Shown: positions 56,270 through 64,000 of the stretch, piece after piece
Position numbering within the stretch: the first letter of the stretch is position 1
Layout of the letters: each line of letters starts with the position of its first letter
NCBI RefSeq assembly: GCF_022669015.1
Contig: NZ_JAKKSL010000002.1
Span: 434,001-498,000 of the forward strand
Reading direction: 5' to 3'
DNA: 64,000 nt
DNA from: Colwellia maritima
GTDB lineage: Bacteria > Pseudomonadota > Gammaproteobacteria > Enterobacterales > Alteromonadaceae
Translations under genes and position numbers: made by a program
The notes under the pieces: generated by a model
The model's input: only the letters and a program-made list of their open reading frames with translations
What the model was told of the DNA's origin: nothing
Database searches by the model: none

Positions 56270-57861
56270 TTAAAAATAAACAACTTGGTTCTTTCCTTTT
56301 TCTTTCGCTTTATACATTGCTTCATCAGCACGTTCAAAAGCAGTATGAATATTGTCTTCACTGGTGATATGAGTAGCACCGATGGATAGGGTAATACTCA
56401 CCTTATTATTTTTAAATTGAAAAGGTAAGTGAGCAATGCTTTTATTGATTGAATTAAGTTCATTTATCAGTTCAGATTTTTTATGTTTACTGTAGATGAG
56501 TACAAACTCTTCTCCGCCATATCGTGCCACAAATGCATCTTTACTAACTTTTTTACGTATTGTGTTTGCTATTACTTGCAAGGTTTTATCACCGACCGTA
56601 TGTCCGTATCTGTCATTGATTTGTTTAAAATCATCAACATCTATAACAGCCAGTGCAAGATCAAAAGGGTTGTGATGAAAACGAACCATCGATTGCGTGA
56701 AGTATTCGTCAAAGGCGGCTCTATTACTTAATTTTGTTAACGCATCAAACATACTTTTACGTTGCTGTTCTGCGAGTTTTACTTCAAATTCTTGACTCTG
56801 TTCTTCGAGTTTTTTAACTTTAGCCGCCATATCTTTTAACTGATTCGACAGGGCTTGTTGATTTTGTTGTTCAAATATTGTTTTCTTTTCAAGCGTTAAA
56901 GCAATACTAGCTAATTTACTGTTTATATCTACTTTTACTTGATCTAACGACATGGCTTTTTCTACAGAACCCGTCATATCTAGCAACTGCTTTTGTAATT
57001 TTATATTGATCAAATCGTTGGTGTGTTGTGCTTTTTCACAGGTAGATAATGTTTTTGAAACAGCATTTTGTACAATGGCTAACGTCTCATTTAATGACGT
57101 TAAAAAGTTTGTTGCGCTATTTCGTTCTCTTTGCAAGTCGGCAACAATAACATCAAATATTTCAATGAAATGCTGTAATACATCATCATTAGACGTGTCT
57201 TTCAGTAGTTTTTTATGGATCGTAAGTAATTCTTGGGTATATTGCGCTGATAAATGCAATTTATTTAAACAACTCGATAATTGTTTAATAAGCACATTAT
57301 TAACCGTAGACGAATTGTCTTGTGAAGTGTTATCAATTGCTCTTTCCGTTTGCCCCGTGGTAGTTACACTATCAGTTTTTCCGCGTAACGCTATAGTATA
57401 AAATTCTAACAATTGACTTATTAATGGGGTGTATTGGGTTAAACTTTCTTTAGTTGATTGCGTCTGTGTTAATAATCCGCGTAATTTTCTTCGTAACTCA
57501 TTTGGTAACCCATTTATTTTTTGTAAGTTAAGACAAGATCATTAAATTGTTTGTGTAATTGAGTAATGTTTTGCGCATTTGTTACGGTATGGTTTTGGAG
57601 TAATTTTGATATTTCATTTATTTTACATTCAATATCCGCTATTGGTGCTGATGTAGTTAATAGACCTCGAAGTTGGGCAAGGCGATTATCTAACTTAATA
57701 TCCATACCTTTTGACACTTGAGAGAGTTTATTAATAAACTCAATTAACATACTCGATTGAGTTTTAAAGTCTTCTTCAAGCGAGGCCCTAGATGCTATTG
57801 CTGCATTAAGTTTACTTTGTAATGCTTGTGACTGCTTGTCAGCAACAGTTTTAGTACTCAT
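56270..57861 (-). CDS. Diguanylate cyclase with long coiled-coil N-terminus (frame broken near 57525)
   Basis: This protein has about 530 residues. A soluble helical N-terminus (MSTKTVADKQSQALQSKLNA) leads through a coiled coil around KKTIFEQQNQQALSNQLKDM. The GGDEF domain has RYGGEEFVLIY near 450 and DVDDFKQINDRYGHTVGD, so it is probably active. No transmembrane helix is seen. The frame shifts near 57520-57527 (TTAACTTACAAA); TTAACCAGCCAAA would join L-T-S-Q-K-I-N-G-L-P-N-E-L. It is one of three GGDEF proteins in this window. Confidence 0.82.
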
Positions 57862-58084
57862 ATCTTAAGGTAATCCTTATCTTGTAATCTATCTACATTA
57901 AGCAATATATTTATTATTATAGCAGCTGATAATTTACAGTAATATCAGCAGTATAATCAATACAATTGTGATAATTAATGTCTTTACCTTTGAAAACATT
58001 GACCAAAACAAGCTTTTTTCTTACTTAAAGCTGTTTAACTCGCTAAACTATAACGATCTAATTTATTACCTAAAGGAAGTTTAG

Positions 58085-59952
58085 TTGAATATGACAAAAA
58101 TATCCCTATTAATTCGAATCTTTTCAGTGCTTGTAGTTACTTTTTACGCTACGGCTATAAAAGCGAATGTTGTTGTAGATATCTCTATTGTAAATCCCCA
58201 ACACCATTATGCTGAAATCAAAATTGAGTTTGATAAACTCAATACAGCACAAGCTAATTTTCACCTACCAACATGGCGAACAGGACGGTATGAAATTATC
58301 AACCTTGCTAATGGTATTCGTGACTTTACTGCTCTTGATAGCAAGGGTAATGAGCTTAAATGGCAAAAAGTAGATAAAGATACCTGGCAAGTTCAAAACA
58401 CATTAAATAAAAAAGTGACCTTAAGTTACCAGGTATATGCGAATCAATTAGGGCAAAGAACACGTCATATTGATGATAGCCACGCCTTTTTAGATGCCTC
58501 AACGGTCGTGATGTACCATGATGATTTTCGGGATGATAAACATATTATTGACTTACATGTTCCTAAAGATTGGCGTAGTGTTTCTGGCCTTGAAAGCGGA
58601 AAAAAATCAATTTTTTCAAGTCGTCATAAACATCAATTTATTGCGAAAAACTATGATGTATTGGTTGATTCACCAATTGAAACTGGCATAAACGAGCACC
58701 ATGAATTTAGTGTTGAAGGTCGTGACTATGAGTTAGTTATTTGGGGAGAGGGTAATTATGATAGTGCGAAAATGGTCGCTGATTTAACTGTTTTAGTACA
58801 ACAAGGTAAACATATTTGGGATGACTATCCTTTCAAACGTTATGTGTTCATGGTACATGCCACTAGTGGTGCCCGTGGCGCCACGGAGCATTTAAATTCC
58901 ACTATAATTCAAACGTCTCGTTTTAAATTTTCAGATAGAAAAGACTATTTGCGCTTTATTTCAACAGCAGCTCACGAATTTGTTCACACATGGAATGTTA
59001 AGCAATATCGTCCGAAAGGATTGGTACCGTATGACTACCTAAAGATGAGAACTATTCAACCTTACTTTGGCTGAGCGAAGGTTCAACGAGTTATTTGCAA
59101 AATCAACTGCTATTACGTGGCGAGTTAATGTCTAGTAAAGAATTTCTTGAAAGCTTAGCAAAACGTATTACAGGGTATCAGCATAAACCTGGAAGAAAAG
59201 CTCAAACTATTGCGCAAGCCAGTTTTAATAAATGGTTAGAAGAAGGTGGTGATTATGATGCTAATCATAGTGTTAATATATATTCAGAAGGCTTTTTAGT
59301 TTCATGGTTGTTAGACTTTTCTATCATAGAAAAAACAGCATTATCGAAAAGTTATCGAGATGTTCATAACATACTTTACAAAGACTATAAAATTCCTAAA
59401 GGGTTTGATGAAAAAGACTTGTTAACCATTTTGAAAGAGGTAACTCAAAATGATTACCAATCGTGGTGGCAAGAGAATATTAACGGTTACGCTGATGTTG
59501 ATTTCAATGTCTTGTTAGCAAAAGCCGGTTTGACTATGTCTTATGGTAATAAAAAGCCTTATGGTGATAAAAACAAGCTAAAACAAATTGCTTGGACTGG
59601 CATCAAAACTAAACCGGTTACGCATGGTTTGAGTATTACTCATGTTGAAAAAGACAGTCGGCTTGGCAGGGGCGGCTTAGCAGTAGAGGATATCATTATC
59701 GCTATCGATGATTTACGCATGGTTGATAAAGAATTAACAGGCAGAATTAAAAACTTTAAACCTCAAGACTCTGTACGTATTACTTTTTTCCGTCGGGACG
59801 CACTAGCAACACGAACTCTGGTTTTAGGTGAACAACCAAAAGATAAATTAAAAATCATTCCTTTGGATGTTGTTACCGATGAACAAAAAGCATTTTTTAA
59901 ACAATGGACAGGTATTGATTTCCCTAGCAATACGGTTAAAACAAAAGCATAG
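58085..59952 (+). CDS. M61 family aminopeptidase with PDZ domain (frame broken near 59041)
   Basis: This exported glycyl-aminopeptidase-like metallopeptidase has about 622 residues. It has a signal peptide ending near AIKAN and an N-terminal beta domain. The zinc motif is HEFVHTWNVKQYRPKGL near 297, and the third ligand Glu lies in WLSEGSTSY. A C-terminal PDZ domain contains SRLGRGGLAVEDIIIAIDD. The frame breaks at TACCTAAAGATGAG (59036-59049); TACCCAGCTGATGAG restores Y-P-A-D-E-N-Y-S-T-L-L-W. TTG 58085 is well spaced from AGGAAG; ATG 58091 is the alternative start. Confidence 0.88.
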
Positions 59953-60050
59953 GTACTAGAGAAATATTGATCAAACCAAACTGAGGAACACTTATTGTCT
60001 TAATGTTCTAGCGTGAGGAGCACAACGTATGTGTGTGCTCCTAAAGGGAT

Positions 60051-60864
60051 TTATATCCAACCCCCTCGACGAGTGTAACGGGCAAAAATAGTTAATTCCT
60101 CTAACTGACAATGTTGTTGAAGATCACAAAATATTCGTTCAACACACTGTTCATGAAATTCATTATGCTGACGAAAAGAGATTAAATACTGTAATAGCAC
60201 GCTATGTTCTATCGGTTTTCCCTTGTAGCTAATATATACACTTGCCCAGTCAGGCTGATTAGTAATCAAACAATTAGATTTTAATAAATGACTGACTAAT
60301 TTTTCAATGATTATGCTTTCATGAGCCGTAGTTTTGGCTGAATTTTGCTGTGCATTTTTAAGTATGTCAGCACTATATTGGTAATTATCAACAATAATGT
60401 CTTCATCATCGATACATTTAACCTTTTGCTCTGTTGCTTTAATTGATAGCCGGGCATTGGTCGACAGCGAATAAGGTAACTTGTGCTTTTACGCCCGCAA
60501 CGGCTGATAAATCTTTAGTCAAGATTTGTTCAACAGCAGCAAAGCTATCAAATTTACTTTGATTAAAGCTATTTAAATACAGTTTAAACGATTTTGACTC
60601 AACTAAATTTGGGCTTATGCAAGCAAAGCGAAACTCAGCTACCGCAACAACTGGTTTTCCTTTTGTATTTAACCACGACAATTCATAACCATACCAAACG
60701 TCCTCACCCAGAAAAGGTAAAGTGCTCCCAGTAAGAGATAAATCATTTCTATTTAAGCTTCTTGGTACCCCTTGTAATAAATTTGGGTTATATTCACTAC
60801 AATATTCAGTAGTTTTACCAAGTGTTAAACCAGTAAGTTCTTGAGAGTTTTGGTCAATTGCCAT
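60051..60864 (-). CDS. queF: NADPH-dependent 7-cyano-7-deazaguanine reductase (frame broken near 60443)
   Basis: This two-domain QueF of about 271 residues has [20 protein letters not shown] and [20 protein letters not shown]. The catalytic Cys is in [20 protein letters not shown], and the C-terminal half has [14 protein letters not shown] and [10 protein letters not shown]. It reduces preQ0 to preQ1 in queuosine synthesis. The frame shifts at TGCCCGGCTATCAATT (minus strand, near 60440-60449); TGCCCAGCTTCAATT gives C-P-A-S-I-K-A-T-E. Divergent from syd, as in E. coli. Confidence 0.92.
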
Positions 60865-60923
60865 CGCTATTTCTTTTGCTGAATTAAATTTTAATACGTT
60901 ATTTTAAAGGATCTATGAATTAG

Positions 60924-61526
60924 ATGACATCATCAAATCAAACTAAGATAAATTTAGTCGATGTATTACAGCAATTTTCTGTGCAATATATCGAACAATA
61001 TCAACTTCTACACAAGCATTTACCATTAATTGAACAGGATGAAAATTGGCCTTCACCCTGCGAATTAACATTAAGCGATGATGACACTATTAATCCTCCG
61101 CCCTTATCAACACAGGTTTTTTGGCGACCAACACTGATTGAAAAGGAGAAAGAATTAAATTTTGATAATGTTGAATCAGCTTTAGAAATCATACTTCATG
61201 AGGATATTAAACGTTATTTTACCGCTCAATTTAGCGAAAGTCTTGATGCTAGCTGTGAAGAAGGGCAATTAACGCTGTTATTTGCATGGAATGAAGCCGA
61301 CTTTGAGCGCTTGCAAGAAAATTTAATCGGCCATATTTTAATGAAACGAAGGTTAAAACAAGCCGAAACTGTTTTTTTTGCGGTGACGGATGAAGAAGAT
61401 ATGATTATTTCAGTGGATAATGATTCAGGCGCTGTATGGGTAGAACGTGTTGGTTGTAAGCCACACAAAAAGTTAGCCGAGTCATTACCACAATTTATAA
61501 GGACGCTAATACCACGGGTAAGTTAA
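60924..61526 (+). CDS. syd: SecY-interacting protein Syd
   Basis: This 200-residue acidic cytoplasmic protein contains ENWPSPCELT, ALEIILHEDIKRYF and LLFAWNEADFERLQENLIGH, then GAVWVERVGCKPHKKLAESL, the Syd signature segments. Syd binds SecY and is thought to check translocon assembly. It is divergent from queF; this pairing is conserved across gammaproteobacteria. The start ATG 60924 lies 60 bases from the queF start, so promoters overlap. Confidence 0.92.
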   Translation: MTSSNQTKINLVDVLQQFSVQYIEQYQLLHKHLPLIEQDENWPSPCELTLSDDDTINPPPLSTQVFWRPTLIEKEKELNFDNVESALEIILHEDIKRYFTAQFSESLDASCEEGQLTLLFAWNEADFERLQENLIGHILMKRRLKQAETVFFAVTDEEDMIISVDNDSGAVWVERVGCKPHKKLAESLPQFIRTLIPRVS

Positions 61527-61527
61527 T

Positions 61528-61854
61528 TTATTTTTTTTGTTGGTTTATTAATCCTTGAACTAGTGCTTTTAACTCGCGTATTTCTTCTTTCATATCCGAT
61601 AGTTCGTGATGAAGCCGATCCTCCAATGATGTTAAATCAGCAATTGATGTATTCTTTTCTTTAGAGTCCCTGTCATTTTGTTCTGTTGGTAAAGAGATGA
61701 AACTTGGTTCATGCTGCCAAGTTTTTAACACAGAAATGATCACAGGCAAGGGAACGCGTGTTTTAAGTTTTGTTTTAATTAAAGCAACAGTAGGCTTGTT
61801 ACCTTTGTTAGCAATTTGGTTGGCTATGATTGAAATTTCATCGTTTATTGTCAT
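61528..61854 (-). CDS. Small putative DNA-binding protein with coiled coil (KfrA-N-like)
   Basis: This 108-residue protein has an N-terminal helix-turn-helix-like segment, IANQIANKGNKPTVALIKTK, similar in pattern to the KfrA N-terminal domain. A linker and a coiled coil follow (LEDRLHHELSDMKEEIRELK). No exact family is recognised. It converges with syd, the stop codons being two bases apart. A nucleoid- or plasmid-type accessory regulator is possible. Confidence 0.5.
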   Translation of the reverse strand: MTINDEISIIANQIANKGNKPTVALIKTKLKTRVPLPVIISVLKTWQHEPSFISLPTEQNDRDSKEKNTSIADLTSLEDRLHHELSDMKEEIRELKALVQGLINQQKK

Positions 61855-62057
61855 TTTGATTAATCTATTCGTTATATTAACTACATTTTAGCCAATGTTA
61901 CTACGTATGTCAGGTGGTAAATATTTGTTTTTAATTTTATATAATATAATCAAACGATTACAAGGTTTTTCATGTTGGTTTACTTTTTGCTTTTGTTATA
62001 AGGCAAATACTTAACTAACTAGTATTAATAACAATATTTTATTATTCGGAGTAAAAC

Positions 62058-62441
62058 ATGAAAAAATCACTTTTAGCCCTTTTGCTAGTCTTACCGTTAA
62101 CTTCCACATTAACTGGGTGTGTTATTGCCGTAAAAGATGGGGAAGTAGATCATTCATTTATGAACGATAGTGGTGATAGAAGTTATGAAAATCGTAAAAA
62201 AATAGCTCAAGTGCAATTGGGCTCAAGTTTTATCGATATGCAAGAAAAATTAGGCGTTGCCGACTTTTCAGAAACATATAAGCTTAATGAAAAAACCATT
62301 CGAGTTTTATATTACAGAAGCCGCCGTAAACATAAAGATGGTTTAACGACTAAAGATGAATGTACGTATTTAGAATTTGTGGATGGAGAATTAGTTCAAA
62401 CCGGAAATGGCGGTGAATATACAAGAGTTGTCGCTAAATAA
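62058..62441 (+). CDS. DUF3192 family lipoprotein
   Basis: This 127-residue lipoprotein has lipobox LTGC at about 18-21. The DUF3192 core has QVQLGSSFIDMQEKLGVADF, RVLYYRSRRKHKDGLTTKDE and CTYLEFVDGELVQTG. It is a paralogue of the 53340-53735 protein, with a lipid anchor in place of a membrane helix. Function unknown. A Shine-Dalgarno GGAG precedes ATG 62058. A MITE-like repeat starts at its stop codon. Confidence 0.82.
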   Translation: MKKSLLALLLVLPLTSTLTGCVIAVKDGEVDHSFMNDSGDRSYENRKKIAQVQLGSSFIDMQEKLGVADFSETYKLNEKTIRVLYYRSRRKHKDGLTTKDECTYLEFVDGELVQTGNGGEYTRVVAK

Positions 62442-62549
62442 CCTCATTTCAGCTCGGCTTAATAAATTTTTAGAAAGTGAATAGGGACGAATTAAATATT
62501 AATTTTCAATAGGTTAAAAGCTTTTTAAATCATACGTCGAACTGAGGTT
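62440..62549. repeat. Short MITE-like repeat, ends related to family A
   Basis: The ends AACCTCATTTC (62440-62450) and GAACTGAGGTT (62539-62549) are nearly perfect inverted complements. The left end continues AGCTCGGCTTAA, as in the 11229-11424 repeat. About 110 bases, AT-rich inside. It overlaps the last codon of the DUF3192 gene. Confidence 0.5.
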
Positions 62550-62779
62550 AAATAGTCTGGGTGAATATAGATCTTAGATAACCCTCTTATTTAATAACCT
62601 AGAGGGTAAAATGTGTTTGATAATGAATTGGTATGGATAACTTATACTAATTCATTTTTTTGTACATCGTAAATTAAATCCTGTTCAAGTTATCTTCAAC
62701 TAACCTTGTTTGCGCTTGTACCAAACAAATGTTCTGGTACAATCAGTTTTATCAATTTTTTTAAGGTACTTAAACCCCT
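62550..62779. other. fadR upstream region
   Basis: The region is AT-rich, with an inverted pair GTACCA (62719-62724) and TGGTAC (62735-62740) about 40 bases before fadR. That could be an autoregulatory site, but it does not match the enterobacterial FadR box well. No gene seen. Confidence 0.3.
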
Positions 62780-63494
62780 ATGGTTATCAAAGCCCAAAGT
62801 CCGGCCGGATTTGCTGAGCAATATATTGTTGAATCTATTTGGAATGGTGGTTTCCCCCAGGCTCAATATTACCAAGAGAGAGCGTGAGTTATCAGAGTTA
62901 ATTGGTGTTACTAGAACAACACTAAGAGAAGTGCTGCAACGTTTAGCTCGTGATGGATGGTTAACTATCAAGCATGGTAAACCAACAAAAGTGAATAACT
63001 TTTGGGAAACATCAGGTTTAAATATTTTAGAAACATTGGCCCACCTTGATCAAGAAGGGGTTCCTGATTTAGTCGACAATTTGTTATCAGCACGAACAAA
63101 CATAAGTGCTATTTATGTTCGTGGAGCGATAAAAAATAATCCAGAAAAAGCGATTGAATTACTCAGTGCTTATACTGAAGTGGCTGATAATGGTGAAGCA
63201 TTTGCTGAATTTGATTATAATTTAAATAAAGAATTAGTGGTTGCCTCAGGAAATTCTATATATTTACTTATTTTAAATGGTTTCAGAGGCTTATATTCTC
63301 GTATTGGTAGTTTGTATTTTACCCACCCTACTGGGCGAGAAATTTCTCGTACTTATTATCAGAAACTTATTGATTTAGCCAAAGAAAATCGATTTGATGA
63401 TTCAATTTTTGTTGTGCGTAAATACGGTATTGAATCAGGTAAACTTTGGGCTGAGTTAAAGGAAGACGTGTTAAAAGAACTCACAGAAGATTAG
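62780..63494 (+). CDS. fadR: Fatty-acid metabolism regulator FadR (two frame lesions, 62855 and 62873)
   Basis: This GntR-family regulator of about 237 residues has the start [20 protein letters not shown] and the winged helix [40 protein letters not shown] and an acyl-CoA-binding helical domain follow. It represses fatty-acid oxidation and activates synthesis genes until acyl-CoA binds. TTCCCCCAGG (62849-62858) and CCAAGAGAGAGCG (62870-62882) break the frame. TTCCCAGCAGG and CCAGCTGAGCG give F-P-A-G-S-I-L-P-A-E-R-E-L-S. Convergent with spoVR, as in E. coli. Confidence 0.92.
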
Positions 63495-63542
63495 TCGACT
63501 ATAACTATATTGTTCATTGCTTTGTGGTTTATCAGATTTACC

Positions 63543-63570
63543 AATAAAGGCGACAATCATCGCCTTTATT
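63543..63570. terminator. Bidirectional terminator between fadR and spoVR
   Basis: AATAAAGGCGA (63543-63553) and TCGCCTTTATT (63560-63570) pair perfectly between convergent genes, with T-rich sequence on the plus side. Confidence 0.88.
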
Positions 63571-63590
63571 GTTCATTAAACTACTTTAAA

Positions 63591-64000
63591 TTATATGACA
63601 GTAGTAGTCTCTTTATTTCCACAACTTTCAATAACCTCGTCCATACCTTCTTTATTTTCTTGAATAATTTTTATATCAAATTGCCATAAATAATGTAAAT
63701 GTTTTAAAACTTCCGTTTTAGAATCGCCTAACGGAATGTTGTTGTGAGGAATATAACGTAACGTTAACGCTCGGTCTCCTTCAATATTTGCATCAACAAT
63801 TTGTATATTCACTTCTAAATTGCTGAGGTTGTATTGCTCTGCTAATTTTTGTCTTATTTTTCTATACCCTTGTTCATTATGTATTGCGCCAATTTCAACA
63901 TAATTATTATTTTCATCATCATGAATATGAAATAGTTTAAAATCACGGATCAATTTTGGGGATAAATATTGGCTTATAAAACTTTCATCCTTAAAATTTT
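63591..64000 (-). CDS. SpoVR/YcgB family protein, C-terminal part (partial)
   Basis: The frame is open to the window edge, giving the last ~136 residues. It contains ISQYLSPKLIRDFKLFHIHD, EIGAIHNEQGYRKIRQKLAE and GDRALTLRYIPHNNIPL, the standard C-terminus of the SpoVR family (YcgB in E. coli, about 510 residues). The family is linked to the PrkA-YeaH stress operon; its molecular function is not settled. Its place beside fadR is conserved. Confidence 0.88.
   Translation of the reverse strand, partial: NFKDESFISQYLSPKLIRDFKLFHIHDDENNNYVEIGAIHNEQGYRKIRQKLAEQYNLSNLEVNIQIVDANIEGDRALTLRYIPHNNIPLGDSKTEVLKHLHYLWQFDIKIIQENKEGMDEVIESCGNKETTTVI

Noticed and set aside
56952..57401. 149-codon plus-strand ORF
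   Set aside because: It is the mirror of the diguanylate cyclase coiled-coil region and has no start signal or family features.

Overview
The window is about 64 kb of AT-rich chromosome from a marine gammaproteobacterium. It is most like Colwellia, Thalassotalea or a close Alteromonadales relative. That placement rests on protein style (DUF3718, DUF3192 and DUF2947 families, DcaP-like porin) and on Enterobacteria-like gene orders: hemA-prfA-prmC-sirB2-sirB1-kdsA, lolB-ispE-prs with pth-ychF nearby, thrS-infC-rpmI-rplT, gcvA-ygdD-rlmM, ppnN-xni, queF/syd and fadR next to spoVR. No rRNA gene is present, so the species is inferred.

Layout. 1-11.2 kb is a catabolic import island. It starts with the membrane end of an SSS-type sensor kinase and a DcaP-like porin. 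Then comes one long operon with all five parts of a branched-chain-amino-acid-type ABC transporter interleaved with two acyl/aryl-CoA ligases and a hotdog thioesterase, suggesting uptake plus CoA activation of an organic acid. 11.2-15.3 kb holds a large palindromic MITE-like repeat, rlmF, a DUF2947 gene, a cupin gene and an unrecognised 439-aa gene. 15.3-18.3 kb is an unusual mobile locus. One near-complete Y1/REP-associated transposase gene is flanked by progressively truncated copies of its own left end on the left and of its own right end on the right. 18.3-26.4 kb holds a secreted nuclease, tRNA-Val, a MATE pump, ferredoxin, a flavoprotein and two c-di-GMP proteins. 26.8-32.7 kb is translation and metabolism (thrS, infC, rpmI, rplT, purC, leucine dehydrogenase). 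32.9-34.6 kb is a tRNA operon (Met, Leu, Gln, Gln, Leu) ending in a tandem array of degenerate tRNA-Leu-like units with expanded anticodon arms. 34.8-64 kb is mostly conserved housekeeping, with small MITE-like repeats and a third diguanylate cyclase.

The clearest whole-window signal is a pattern of reading-frame damage. About 17 genes, including essential ones (thrS, pth, kdsA), carry small indels or a stop. In nearly every case the sequence restored from protein-family knowledge reads GCTGG or its complement CCAGC at the lesion. Both tRNA-Leu genes are also damaged at a GCTGG. Reading by eye I found only two intact copies of this pentamer in the window, where tens would be expected from composition. 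The likeliest explanation is systematic miscalling at a modified motif, so this would be a trace of a DNA methyltransferase rather than real gene decay. Coordinates of broken genes are therefore given over their whole extent.
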